Assembly: GCF_030409605.1 (NCBI RefSeq)
Contig: NZ_JAUFQG010000006.1
Location: 1,054,001-1,118,000, forward strand
DNA: 64,000 nt
Source: Simiduia curdlanivorans
GTDB lineage: Bacteria; Pseudomonadota; Gammaproteobacteria; Pseudomonadales; Cellvibrionaceae
Reading direction: 5' to 3'
In this document: positions 44,201 to 53,583 of the stretch, in pieces
How positions within the stretch are numbered: the first letter of the stretch is position 1
Layout of the letters: each line of letters begins with the position of its first letter
Notes under the pieces: generated by a model
What the model was told of the DNA's origin: nothing
What the model saw: only the letters and a program-made list of their open reading frames with translations
The model's database searches: none
Position numbers and translations under genes: made by a program

Positions 44201-46080
44201 GGCTGTCCACCATTACCCAGCCAAGCGCCATCTTCGGCATCTGGCTGATCCTCTAAATAGGCGTCAAAGACTTTTCTGGCGATAGGCGCCGCCGTTGACG
44301 AACCGTGCTCACCGTTTTCGACCAGTATCGCCACTGCCAAACGCGGTGCCTCGGCCGGCGCGAAGGCGACAAAAAGGGCGTGATCCCAATGGCGTTCATC
44401 GATGGCCGTGGCGTCGTACTCGCTATCTTGCGCGATACCGATGACCTGCGCAGTGCCAGTTTTACCGGCAATTTTGTATTTCAGACCCTTGCGAATTCCC
44501 TGCGCCGTACCGCGTAAACCATGCACCACATTTTGCATCGCCGTTTCGATAATCAACCAATCGGACGCCAACACTTCTTGGTGATCAACCACCTCCGGGG
44601 CGCGGTGCGTATCACCGACTCGGCTCACAAGCATCGGCTTTTTGCGCTCGCCTTTGGCCGCGAGAGTGGCGGTCATCACTGCCAATTGTAACGGCGTGGC
44701 CAAGACCGCGCCTTGGCCCAAGCCCACATTTAAACTGTCGCCAGGAAACCAGGGCAAGCCGCGGGCTTTGCGCTTCCACGCTTTGGACGGCCAAATACCG
44801 GGTTTTTCTTGCGGTACATCGATACCGGTTAAATTGCCCAAACCAAAGTGGCTGCCAAACTCGTGCATGCGATCTATGCCCATGCGAAAGGACAAGTCAT
44901 AAAAAAACACATCACAAGATTGCTCGATGGCAGTATTGATGGCCACGCGGGCGCCGTGGCCCTGCTTTTTCCAGTCGCGGTAAAAGCGCTCATCATTTTC
45001 CAGTTGATAGTAACCAGGGTCTCGAACACTGTAGTTTTGGTCGATAACCTTATAGTACAAACCGGCCAATCCGAGCATGGGTTTTAAGGTTGAACCGGGC
45101 GGATACTGGCCCTGCAGGGAGCGATTAAACAAGGGTAAATCGCGGGATTCATTTAGCGCCTTGTAATCGGCATAGCTAATACCCGTGACAAATAAGTTCG
45201 GGTCGAATGCCGGCGTCGACACCATGGCCACCACGCCGCCGGTTTCCACTTCGATGGCCACCACCGAACCGCGTCGACCAACTAAGGCGTCGTGGGCAAC
45301 TTTCTGCACGTAGGAATCTAAATACAAGGTTAGGTTTTTCCCGGCTTCGGGTGGCTGCGAATCCAACACCCGCAAAACCCGGCCGCGGGCATTGATCTCG
45401 ACGTGCTGGCTGCCAACTTGCCCTAACAATTCAGATTCATAAAATTTTTCTAAGCCTAATTTACCCATGGTATGGGTGCCAGAGTAACGCGCGTAACTCT
45501 CTTCGTCGAAGCCCGCCAGCTCGCGCTCATTGATGCGCCCGACAAAGCCAATGCTGTGGGCAAAGAGCTCGCCCATGGGGTAGTTGCGCACTAATTCAGC
45601 ACTCACCTCAACGCCTTCCAGTCGGTATTCATTCACCGCTAAACGCGCTATCTCCTCCTCGCTCAAACGATAGCGCAAAGGCACAGCCTCAAAGGGCCGA
45701 CGACGCTGCTTCATGCGCTCGAGAAAGGTGGTTAGCGATTCGTCATCGAGGTCGACCAAGCCGCGCAGAATGTCGAGGGTTTGGTATAAGTCGCCGGCTT
45801 GCTCTTTGACGATGGACAAGGTGTAAGAGGGTCGGTTTTCCGCCAGCAACTTGCCCCGGCGATCGTAGATAAGCCCGCGCGTGGGTGGAATGGCTTGCAC
45901 TTGCACGCGGTTTTGGTCGGAGCGGGTGACGTAATCTTCGTACTCGATGATCTGCAACCGGTAGTAGCGCAAATAAACCACCAGCAAAAGACCCAACATC
46001 AGAACGCCAGCGACGCCCACCCGACGGGCAAAAATTCTTGCCTCGCGGTGATGATCTTTTATTTGCAAGTGTTCTGACAT
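44197..46080 (-). CDS. mrdA: Penicillin-binding protein 2 (elongasome transpeptidase)
   Basis: A 627-residue class B PBP. One N-terminal TM helix (VAGVLMLGLLLVVYLRYY) precedes a pedestal domain opening with RVQVQAIPPTRGLIYDRRG, then the transpeptidase domain: the SxxK Ser in PPGSTLKPMLG, the second motif at QSCDVFF, and KTG in IAGKTGTAQVIG. It works with RodA encoded just downstream. Confidence 0.96.
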   Translation of the reverse strand: MSEHLQIKDHHREARIFARRVGVAGVLMLGLLLVVYLRYYRLQIIEYEDYVTRSDQNRVQVQAIPPTRGLIYDRRGKLLAENRPSYTLSIVKEQAGDLYQTLDILRGLVDLDDESLTTFLERMKQRRRPFEAVPLRYRLSEEEIARLAVNEYRLEGVEVSAELVRNYPMGELFAHSIGFVGRINERELAGFDEESYARYSGTHTMGKLGLEKFYESELLGQVGSQHVEINARGRVLRVLDSQPPEAGKNLTLYLDSYVQKVAHDALVGRRGSVVAIEVETGGVVAMVSTPAFDPNLFVTGISYADYKALNESRDLPLFNRSLQGQYPPGSTLKPMLGLAGLYYKVIDQNYSVRDPGYYQLENDERFYRDWKKQGHGARVAINTAIEQSCDVFFYDLSFRMGIDRMHEFGSHFGLGNLTGIDVPQEKPGIWPSKAWKRKARGLPWFPGDSLNVGLGQGAVLATPLQLAVMTATLAAKGERKKPMLVSRVGDTHRAPEVVDHQEVLASDWLIIETAMQNVVHGLRGTAQGIRKGLKYKIAGKTGTAQVIGIAQDSEYDATAIDERHWDHALFVAFAPAEAPRLAVAILVENGEHGSSTAAPIARKVFDAYLEDQPDAEDGAWLGNGGQP

Positions 46081-46177
46081 GCAACCGCTATTATTGTGTC
46101 GTTAATCGCGAGGGCAACATTACCACAATTGACCTCAATCCAAAGACATTGGACAGATGAAAAACAATAAAATTCAA

Positions 46178-46645
46178 TTATTTATGGTAGGGATGGTTGG
46201 CGAGAATGGTCCAGGCGCGATAGATTTGCTCAGACAATAAAACCCGCACCAGCGGATGCGGCAAGGTTAATCGCGAGAGCGACCAATGCACGTCGGCACG
46301 GGCGCGACACTGGTCGGATAATCCGTCTGGCCCGCCCACCAATAACGAGACATTTTTACTGTCCATTTGCCAGTGTGCGAGCTGCTGTGATAGCTGCTCG
46401 GTGCTCCAATCTTTACCCTTAACTTCTAGAGCAATCACCCGATCGCCGTCGCCGATAGCCGCCAAGATGGCCCCCGATTCTTTGGCTATGGCATTGGCCG
46501 TGGAGCTGGTTTTACTGCGCGAACCGAGCGGAATTTCCACCAGTTCTAAGGCAAGCTCGCGCGGCAAGCGCTTGACGTATTCGCCATAGGCCTCCTGCAC
46601 CCAGCCAGGCATGCGCGTGCCCACGGCGATCAGGCGAATACGCAT
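46178..46645 (-). CDS. rlmH: 23S rRNA pseudouridine1915 N3-methyltransferase
   Basis: A 155-residue SPOUT methyltransferase. VSLLVGGPDGLSDQC forms part of the knot, and WSLSRLTLPHPLVRVLLSEQ is the family signature. It overlaps the rsfS stop by one base (TAATG). Confidence 0.96.
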   Translation of the reverse strand: MRIRLIAVGTRMPGWVQEAYGEYVKRLPRELALELVEIPLGSRSKTSSTANAIAKESGAILAAIGDGDRVIALEVKGKDWSTEQLSQQLAHWQMDSKNVSLLVGGPDGLSDQCRARADVHWSLSRLTLPHPLVRVLLSEQIYRAWTILANHPYHK

Positions 46646-46983
46646 TAGGCGTTGCGATCACTGGGTTTCATGGACCACAATTTTTCCAGATCGTAGAGCT
46701 CTCGCGTAGCCGGCAACATCACATGCAAAATGGTGTCGGAAAAATCCACCAGCACCCATTCAGGTGCATCCAAACCTTCGACGCCGATTGGGCGAATGTC
46801 GCTTTTCTTGGCCTCTTCAATGGCGTTTTCCGCCACCGAGCGCACGTGACGCGACGAGGTGCCGCTGGCAATGATTAAAGTATCCATCACATCGGTCATA
46901 CCGCGCACATCGAGGGTCACTATGTCCTTAGCCTTCATGTCCTCAAGCGCTTTGATGATGATGTCGTTCAATGGGGTCGTCAT
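46645..46983 (-). CDS. rsfS: Ribosomal silencing factor RsfS
   Basis: A 112-residue Iojap-family protein that binds ribosomal protein L14 and blocks subunit joining in starvation. DTLIIASGTSSRHVRSVAE and EGLDAPEWVLVDFSDTILHVM are signatures. It lies between nadD and rlmH as in most gammaproteobacteria. Confidence 0.95.
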   Translation of the reverse strand: MTTPLNDIIIKALEDMKAKDIVTLDVRGMTDVMDTLIIASGTSSRHVRSVAENAIEEAKKSDIRPIGVEGLDAPEWVLVDFSDTILHVMLPATRELYDLEKLWSMKPSDRNA

Positions 46984-47088
46984 GTTCAGTTGTTTCCAAG
47001 TTCAGCAATCAATAAATAACAAGCGACCAGCCTTAACAGCAAGTCGCCAAAGTTTTAGCTTAGTCGCAGACTAAGATTTGCGCGGGCA

Positions 47089-47733
47089 TTAAGTGTCGCG
47101 CGGGTAAAGCCGGTGCGTTTGTATATAGTCCGCCACACTCGGCACCAACCAATCGTGGTCGCTAGCGCCTGAGCGCAAGGCAGATCTAATCGCCGTCGCC
47201 GACTGCGGAAAATCCGCGTCGAGCCGAATCACCTGGCCGCAGGCCTGAGCGAGCCCTTTCAGATCGCTGCAAACCCGTCCCTCCAGCCACTCACCCACCG
47301 CCGAGGTCTCAGCTGGCCAAGCTTGGCCAGGCCGTGCTACCGCCACCAGATGAGCGCAATCGGTCAGCTGCTGCCACTCGCGCCAAGTATTTAAGGCGTT
47401 GAGTGAATCCATGCCCAAAATAAAAAACAGCGGTGTTTGCTCGCCCGCCTCGCAACGAATCTCGCGCAGGCTGTCGATGGTATAGCTGGTGCGGTTACGC
47501 ACTAATTCGCGACTGTCCAAGCTCAAGCTCGGGTAGTCAGCTATCGCCAATTGCACCATGGCCGCGCGCTGTTCGGCGCTGGCCGTTGGGCTAGTGCGAT
47601 GAGGCGGCAAATGGGTCGGCATTAAGCGCAGTTGCGCTAAATCCAACTGCCGACAAACTTGCAGCGCGAGCGCTACATGCCCTGTGTGAATGGGGTCAAA
47701 GGTGCCGCCAAAAATACCCAGCCCGTTCGTCAT
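47089..47733 (-). CDS. nadD: Nicotinate-nucleotide adenylyltransferase
   Basis: A 214-residue nucleotidyltransferase of NAD synthesis. LGIFGGTFDPIHTGHVALA holds the (H/T)xGH motif, FILGMDSLNAL the substrate loop, and SATAIRSALRSG the C-terminal (I/S)SSTxxR-like motif. It starts 3 bp after the proA stop. Confidence 0.95.
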   Translation of the reverse strand: MTNGLGIFGGTFDPIHTGHVALALQVCRQLDLAQLRLMPTHLPPHRTSPTASAEQRAAMVQLAIADYPSLSLDSRELVRNRTSYTIDSLREIRCEAGEQTPLFFILGMDSLNALNTWREWQQLTDCAHLVAVARPGQAWPAETSAVGEWLEGRVCSDLKGLAQACGQVIRLDADFPQSATAIRSALRSGASDHDWLVPSVADYIQTHRLYPRDT

Positions 47734-47736
47734 CGG

Positions 47737-48990
47737 CTAGTCGCGAATTTGACCGGTACCGAACACTATCCATTTTTGCGACGTTAGCCCCTCGAGACCC
47801 ACCGGCCCTCGGGCGTGCAGTTTATCGGTAGAAATACCAATTTCAGCGCCCAGCCCGTACTCAAAGCCATCGGCAAAACGGCTTGAGGCATTGACCATTA
47901 CCGAGCTCGAATCCACCTGGCGCAAAAACTTATGCGCGCGCGAGTAATCCTCGGTGACAATAACTTCCGTGTGGCGCGAAGTGTATTGCTCGATGTGTTC
48001 CATCGCCTGATCCATGCCTTCAACCACGCGAATAGACAATACCGGCGCCAAATATTCCGTGCCCCAATCCTCTTCTGTCGCCACCTTGGCATCGATCACG
48101 GCGCGGGTCTTTTCGCAACCGCGCAACTCCACGCCCTTTGCCGTGTAGGCCTCGGCCAAGCGCGGCAAAATTTCAAAGGCGACGCCCTCGGCCACCAATA
48201 AGGTTTCCATGGCGTTGCACACACCGTAGCGATGGGTCTTGGCATTCAGGGCGATATTAAAGGCCATATCCAAATCGGCGCGATCGTCTATGTAGACGTG
48301 GCAAATGCCGTCTAAATGCTTCAACACAGGAACCGTGGCATCGCGGCTAATGCGCTCGATCAGGCCCTTGCCGCCGCGCGGCACTATCACATCGACAAAT
48401 TCGCTTAGGGTAATCAACTCGCCCACCGCGGCCCGGTCGGCGGTTTCAATAACCTGCACACAGCTGGCTGGCAAGCCGGCCTTTTCTAGACCTTTGGCGA
48501 TGCAAGTGGCGATGGCTTGGTTGGAGTGAAAGGCCTCGCTGCCACCGCGTAAAATGGTGGCATTGCCCGACTTCAAGCACAGGCTGGCCGCATCCACGGT
48601 CACATTCGGGCGGCTCTCGTAAATAATGCCGATAACGCCTAAAGGCACGCGCATCTTGCCCAGCTGGATGCCGGAGGGGCGATAACACATGTCCGATATT
48701 TCGCCGCAGGGGTCTGGTAGGGCTGCTACTTGGCGCAGACCCTCAATCATGCCAGCGACGCCGGCCGGGGTAATGGCTAGGCGATCGAGCATGGCCGCGT
48801 CTAAGCCGTTGGCCTTACCAGCGGCGAGGTCTTTTTGATTTTCCTCACACAAATAGGCCTCGGACTCTGCCATGGCCTCGGCAATAGCCAAGAGCGCTGC
48901 ATTCTTAGTGGCGGTGTCTGCACCAACCAATTGACGGCCGGCTGCACGGGCCTGTTTACCCAGGGTGTGCATGTAAGCTTTTATATCCAT
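47737..48990 (-). CDS. proA: Gamma-glutamyl phosphate reductase
   Basis: A 417-residue NADPH enzyme of proline synthesis that makes glutamate semialdehyde. VPLGVIGIIYESRPNVTVDAA is the family signature, and the catalytic Cys lies in YGVCNAMETLLV. The ATG at 48990 (MDIKAYMHTLG) is preferred; the open frame upstream adds 24 atypical residues. Confidence 0.96.
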   Translation of the reverse strand: MDIKAYMHTLGKQARAAGRQLVGADTATKNAALLAIAEAMAESEAYLCEENQKDLAAGKANGLDAAMLDRLAITPAGVAGMIEGLRQVAALPDPCGEISDMCYRPSGIQLGKMRVPLGVIGIIYESRPNVTVDAASLCLKSGNATILRGGSEAFHSNQAIATCIAKGLEKAGLPASCVQVIETADRAAVGELITLSEFVDVIVPRGGKGLIERISRDATVPVLKHLDGICHVYIDDRADLDMAFNIALNAKTHRYGVCNAMETLLVAEGVAFEILPRLAEAYTAKGVELRGCEKTRAVIDAKVATEEDWGTEYLAPVLSIRVVEGMDQAMEHIEQYTSRHTEVIVTEDYSRAHKFLRQVDSSSVMVNASSRFADGFEYGLGAEIGISTDKLHARGPVGLEGLTSQKWIVFGTGQIRD

Positions 48991-49093
48991 CAATCTGCTA
49001 CCTATATTTCGCGGGGCGCGCATTATACCGGCATTTGAGCCATTGGCGGGAAACTTGGTCAAAATAAAATCAATTATCGGCGAAAACGAGGGC

Positions 49094-49699
49094 TTATTCG
49101 CGACTTAGGCGATCCAAGGTCGCGGCCAGCCAGCTTAAGCGCTCTTGCTCGGTTAGACGCAGCGCTTTCTGCCGCTCTGCCGCCGACACGGGCAACAACT
49201 GCAACAGCTGCCAGCCCAGTGCTGCCGCAGTGTCGGCCTCGGGTAAGTCGAGCTCGGCAATGCCCGGGTGAGACTTAAATTGATCCAACACCTCGGTTAA
49301 GCCATCCCAATGGGCCGACAGCACCGACGATTGATCGGGAGTGTCAGGGTTGGCGCCCTCGGCTTCGTCTCTCTCGTCCTGACGCGCCAGTACCGGCTGG
49401 CAGGCGCCAATGATTAAGCCGCTGTCCTCAACCCGGTGCGCCTCTATGTGCACGACCTCAACACCCTGCACCGTGATGCCCAGTAGGCCATCGGGCAACT
49501 GATCCCAGTCGACAATAGCCACCTTGACCGCGAGCGGGAAAAAGTCGCCCGTGGGCTGTGCTTGGGCGATGACGAAGCCCTCGTCTTTACGCATCTGCCG
49601 GCTGATCATATCCAGATAGCGACGCTCGAAAATGCGCATGGGAAAGCGAATACCCGGCAGCGGCATTTGACCTAGGGGAAAGATAGGAAGCTCGAGCAC
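49094..49699 (-). CDS. LON substrate-binding-domain protein
   Basis: A 201-residue protein made only of the N-terminal LON domain: LPIFPLGQMPLPG then LRIFERRYLDMI-like (MRIFERRYLDMISR). No ATPase or protease domain follows. Stand-alone LON-domain proteins of this kind are common but uncharacterised. It starts 6 bp after the exporter stop. Confidence 0.9.
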   Translation of the reverse strand: MLELPIFPLGQMPLPGIRFPMRIFERRYLDMISRQMRKDEGFVIAQAQPTGDFFPLAVKVAIVDWDQLPDGLLGITVQGVEVVHIEAHRVEDSGLIIGACQPVLARQDERDEAEGANPDTPDQSSVLSAHWDGLTEVLDQFKSHPGIAELDLPEADTAAALGWQLLQLLPVSAAERQKALRLTEQERLSWLAATLDRLSRE

Positions 49700-49705
49700 G
49701 GCCAG

Positions 49706-52288
49706 TTAATCCGGAGCTGGGCCCGCAGCGGCCGGGCCAAAGGGTTTAAACATGAGTATCAACTGCGGCAATAGGGTCAGCGCCGCCAAGATGGCCGCGA
49801 GCATGGCCAAGGCGGTCAACAGACCAAAATACACCGACGGAATAAAATTCGACAAAGCCAAGATAGAAAAGCCGAGGGTGATAATCACCGAGGTGTAAAA
49901 CATCGCGCGCCCAATCGAGGCGTGGGCCCGGTGCATGGCCGGCAGGTATTGCCGATCTATCTCAAACTCGCGCCGAAAGCGATGGATGTAGTGAATGGTA
50001 TCGTCCACGCCGATACCCACGACTATGGCGGCAATAGTAATGGTCATCATATCGAGCGGGATATTGGCGAGGCCCATCACCCCCAGCACCACGGAGGCGG
50101 CCAGGATATTCGGCAAAATGCCGATGAGTGCCAACAGGAGATTGCGAAACAGCAAGCTCATCATTAAGGCGATACCTAAAAACACCACGCCCAAGGTAAC
50201 GATTTGCGAGTGAAACAAACTCTGCAGCATATTGTTGTACAGCACCAATACGCCGGAAAAGCTCACCTGCTCAGGCTTAAAGCCCAAGTCATTTTGGGTG
50301 GCATAGTCGCGAATTTTTTCAACCAGGGCGGCGCGCTGAAGATTGGGATCATTCTCCTTCACCCGCAAGCTTATACGCGCTTGGTTATTTTCCACCGACA
50401 GATAGGGCGCCACCAGCAAGTCGCGAATGCTATCTGGCAGCGACTGGCGCAGCACCGCCAGTTCAAAGTCATTTAATGGCGCACCGTTCACATCCCTGGC
50501 AACCTTGTAAGCCGTGGCCAGCGACTGCACCTTGCCCACTTCCGGCAGGGATTCGAGGTAGTCGTGTAAAAACTCAATCTGCGCCAGACCGGCACTGGTA
50601 AACCAATAGCTTTCGCGCGGCGCGGCGGCCGGGTTCTGCTCAGAGAAGGGGTCGACCTCGCCAAAGGGATCGGCTTCCAACATTGGCTCCGGCGCGTCGA
50701 AGGGATCTTGTACATCGAAGGCATCAACCTCGTTAAACGGGTCGTCGTTGGAGCTGTTGAGCTCTACCGATTCGGGCAAGCCATCGAGCAATATATCGAG
50801 GCTTACCGTGCCGCCAAGGGAGTCGTCGATCACGGTCATGCCTTGATAAATTTCGGTGCTGGGTCGGAAGTAATCGATAAACCGATTTTCCACTTTTAGC
50901 TGGCTAATACCAAGCGCACTCATAGCTGCAATGACTAGCGACAAGATTAACACCGTACCGCCGAAGCGCTCGGTAAAGCGCGAAAAGCGCAAGGTAATGG
51001 CCGAGCTTCCATCGCTATCGCCTTTCGGCCTGAGCGCTGCGGGTTGCACTAACATTAAACCAGCCGGAATAATGATAAAAGACAACACCACGGCAACCGT
51101 TAAGCCGATAACCATCATCCAGCCAAAATCCATCACCGGACGGATATTGCTCACCACCAGCGAGGCAAAGGCCACCATGGTGGTGAGGGCGGTATAAACC
51201 ACCGGCTTATACATAAACTGAACTGTTTCTTGCACCAGCTGGGCTTGATCCCACTCTGGCTGCGCCACAACCAACTCTCTATAGCGCACCACCAAATGGA
51301 TCGTAATTGCCAAGCCGATGATCAACAGCAAGGCGACAAAATTGGAGGAAATGACGGTTAAACGCCAATCAATCCAACTGAGCCAACCCAACACCATCAC
51401 CACCGACGACACAGCGGTTAACACCGGCAACAGCACCAACACCCAGTGCCGAAAAATAACCGTCATCAACACCAAAATGAACACCAAAATAGCGGCGCCA
51501 AACACCACCAGGTCGCTCTTAATAAAGCTGATCATATCGGCGGTGATCATGGTGACACCGCCGAGATAAATCTGGGCTCGATCTTTATAACCGGCCACGA
51601 TAGCCCGCACCGCGTCAACTCTAGCCGTGGCAGCTTCTGCAGCGGCGGTGCGATAAGCCAAAAACTCGGCGCTAATGGCCTCTAGCTGCGCTTTTTCTTG
51701 CGCCGTTAAGCGCGTGGTTTTGGCCCGCGCGCGCAAGCCATCGCGCTCGCGCACCAAGGCGATATAGGTTTCATCAACGGCTAAGTTGAGCAACAGTGCG
51801 GTGGTTTGACCGTCTGGCCCTAGCAGCATATCCCGGTAAATCGGGCTCTCGAGAAACTCACGCTTGGCCGCCGCGCGATCGACGCCGGTGCTCAGTAAAT
51901 TTTTCGGTTCGTTCAAATCGCTCATGGTGATAAGCGGGCTGTACAGCAAGGGCACGGTCAAGATGCTATTGATGCCAATCACGCCCTCAACCTCAGCTAA
52001 ATCCGCTTGCAGACTTTGCAGCAGCGTTAAGGCTTGATCGGAAAAGAGATCCTGTTCTGGCTTGAAGGTCACCACTAAAAAATCGCCAGACTGATAGCGT
52101 TTGCTAACCTCGCGAAAATAGTCGACCGCCGCATCGTTCTCTAGGGTCAAGGAATCAGCGGAAGCGTCCAGCTTAAAATTAGGTAAGCCAAGCGAGAAGG
52201 TCACCAATACCAGCGCGACGAGGGCTAAGGCCAAGGCCGGGCTGCCGATAACCAAGCGGCGGTAGAATCTATAGAGTATTTGCGTCAT
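49706..52288 (-). CDS. RND/MMPL-superfamily exporter
   Basis: An 860-residue transporter with the duplicated RND plan: TM1, a periplasmic domain (~40-250), TM2-6, a second domain (~460-680) and TM7-12. LLIIGLAITIHLVVRYREL and VVGIGVDDTIHYIHRFRREF are the paired TM4/TM10 motifs; the second keeps the Asp pair. The second loop has an acidic repeat-like stretch rich in DPF (near residues 500-550). The substrate is probably a lipid or hydrophobic compound (HpnN-like). The ATG at 52288 (MTQILYRFYRR) is chosen over a start 13 codons upstream. Confidence 0.85.
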   Translation of the reverse strand: MTQILYRFYRRLVIGSPALALALVALVLVTFSLGLPNFKLDASADSLTLENDAAVDYFREVSKRYQSGDFLVVTFKPEQDLFSDQALTLLQSLQADLAEVEGVIGINSILTVPLLYSPLITMSDLNEPKNLLSTGVDRAAAKREFLESPIYRDMLLGPDGQTTALLLNLAVDETYIALVRERDGLRARAKTTRLTAQEKAQLEAISAEFLAYRTAAAEAATARVDAVRAIVAGYKDRAQIYLGGVTMITADMISFIKSDLVVFGAAILVFILVLMTVIFRHWVLVLLPVLTAVSSVVMVLGWLSWIDWRLTVISSNFVALLLIIGLAITIHLVVRYRELVVAQPEWDQAQLVQETVQFMYKPVVYTALTTMVAFASLVVSNIRPVMDFGWMMVIGLTVAVVLSFIIIPAGLMLVQPAALRPKGDSDGSSAITLRFSRFTERFGGTVLILSLVIAAMSALGISQLKVENRFIDYFRPSTEIYQGMTVIDDSLGGTVSLDILLDGLPESVELNSSNDDPFNEVDAFDVQDPFDAPEPMLEADPFGEVDPFSEQNPAAAPRESYWFTSAGLAQIEFLHDYLESLPEVGKVQSLATAYKVARDVNGAPLNDFELAVLRQSLPDSIRDLLVAPYLSVENNQARISLRVKENDPNLQRAALVEKIRDYATQNDLGFKPEQVSFSGVLVLYNNMLQSLFHSQIVTLGVVFLGIALMMSLLFRNLLLALIGILPNILAASVVLGVMGLANIPLDMMTITIAAIVVGIGVDDTIHYIHRFRREFEIDRQYLPAMHRAHASIGRAMFYTSVIITLGFSILALSNFIPSVYFGLLTALAMLAAILAALTLLPQLILMFKPFGPAAAGPAPD

Positions 52289-52634
52289 GTCATACGAACT
52301 GTCGATGGCCTTCCCTGTGCCACGCATTATGGGGCTTGGCCGATTAAATTAAAACTGCCGTTTAAATCAGCCACTGATACGCAACGGGTTAACGAATGGA
52401 TGTTTATGCCCCTCTATGTGGGGCCGAGTCGGCAAACTACAAGCTAAAAAGGTTTACTATTTAGCCGTATGAGGCATTAAATAGTCTCTCGGATAAGGCA
52501 AAGCGCTCACATGACGCTTTGACATTTGTGCTAACTTCACACGAGAGGATGAGCACAAAAGATCTTTTCAGTTATAATCCCTGTTAACGGCCTCAGTTAA
52601 CGGCGTCCTTCGAACCACACAGTTACGGCTCTGA
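52289..52634. promoter_or_regulatory. Divergent intergenic region with a candidate FHA-gene promoter
   Basis: A perfect -10 box TATAAT lies at 52573-52578, 56 bp before the FHA gene, with only a weak -35 (TGAGCA). A 9-bp direct repeat GTTAACGGC occurs at 52583-52591 and 52596-52604, over the expected start of transcription, and could bind a regulator. GCCCC-TCTATGT-GGGGC (52408-52424) is a small hairpin. I see no gene here. Confidence 0.45.
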
Positions 52635-53471
52635 ATGTACAAAATCCAATTAAAAAGCCAAGCCGGTGAACCCCATTGGATCGCCGAAAAAAATATCGCG
52701 CTCGGCTCAGCCGAAGATTGCACGATTATCGTACCCAGCGCCGAAGCCCATCACGCCCGTATCATTAGCCAAAACAACCACGCCATCCTGCGCGATAACC
52801 GCAGCCAGTCCGGCACCTTTATCAACGGACAACGCATCACCGAGAAAGAAATTTTTCCCGGCGACGTCATACGCATCGGCAAAGAAGAGCTGGTCATCCT
52901 AGGCCCTGGCGACTCGCTAAAAATGAACGCCGTAAGCCAAGACCACCTAGCCAATCGCTGGTGTTTGGTCAGCAACAGCAGTTGGTTGGCGGGCCAAGAA
53001 TTCGTCATAACTCTCGGTATTTCCGCCATCGGGCGCGGCGCCCAGTGTGAGATAGTCATTCCCGGCACCCACTTATCGCGCCAGCACGCCGAGTTCGAAC
53101 TGCACGAAGGCCAATTAAGAATTCGGGATTTAGGTTCTGCCAACGGCACCTTCGTCAATGAAAATCGCATTGAAGCCAACCAGCCCATTAGGCTAGTGCC
53201 GGGCGATAGGCTGCGCTTCGACGTGTACAGCTTTCAGGTGGTGGGGCCAGGCATGACCACCGGCAGCACCCGGCTGCGCCAACCGCTATCGGAAACCCAG
53301 CCGATCAACCGCAAGGCCGTGAGCAGTGACCCAAAAGCCTGGAAAACCAAGCCCACCTCGCCGGGCAATCGAGAAGAGCCGGTGCACAACACCAAAGGGC
53401 CGATTGCGGCCGCGGTGGTCTTTCTTATCATTACCGTTGCAGCCGGTTTATATCTCGCTTTTCAGATGTAA
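52635..53471 (+). CDS. Double FHA-domain protein with C-terminal membrane anchor
   Basis: A 278-residue protein. Two forkhead-associated domains, which bind phosphothreonine, lie at ~20-95 and ~115-195. The second is the more canonical: AIGRGAQCEIVIPGTHLSRQ then RDLGSANGTFVNENRI; the first has SQSGTFINGQRI. A linker rich in Pro/Lys/Thr precedes a single TM helix at the C-terminus (AAAVVFLIITVAAGLYLAFQM). A PP2C phosphatase is encoded about 1.2 kb away, but no Ser/Thr kinase is in the window. Confidence 0.88.
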   Translation: MYKIQLKSQAGEPHWIAEKNIALGSAEDCTIIVPSAEAHHARIISQNNHAILRDNRSQSGTFINGQRITEKEIFPGDVIRIGKEELVILGPGDSLKMNAVSQDHLANRWCLVSNSSWLAGQEFVITLGISAIGRGAQCEIVIPGTHLSRQHAEFELHEGQLRIRDLGSANGTFVNENRIEANQPIRLVPGDRLRFDVYSFQVVGPGMTTGSTRLRQPLSETQPINRKAVSSDPKAWKTKPTSPGNREEPVHNTKGPIAAAVVFLIITVAAGLYLAFQM

Positions 53472-53583
53472 TGCCTGCCAGTTCATCCTGTAGCTCATCC
53501 AGCATGAGGATGACGGCGCGCGAAAAATCATCACGAGCTTTTAGCCAAGCTATCAAACCGCAACTGAGGCGCCTTCTCTTTAT

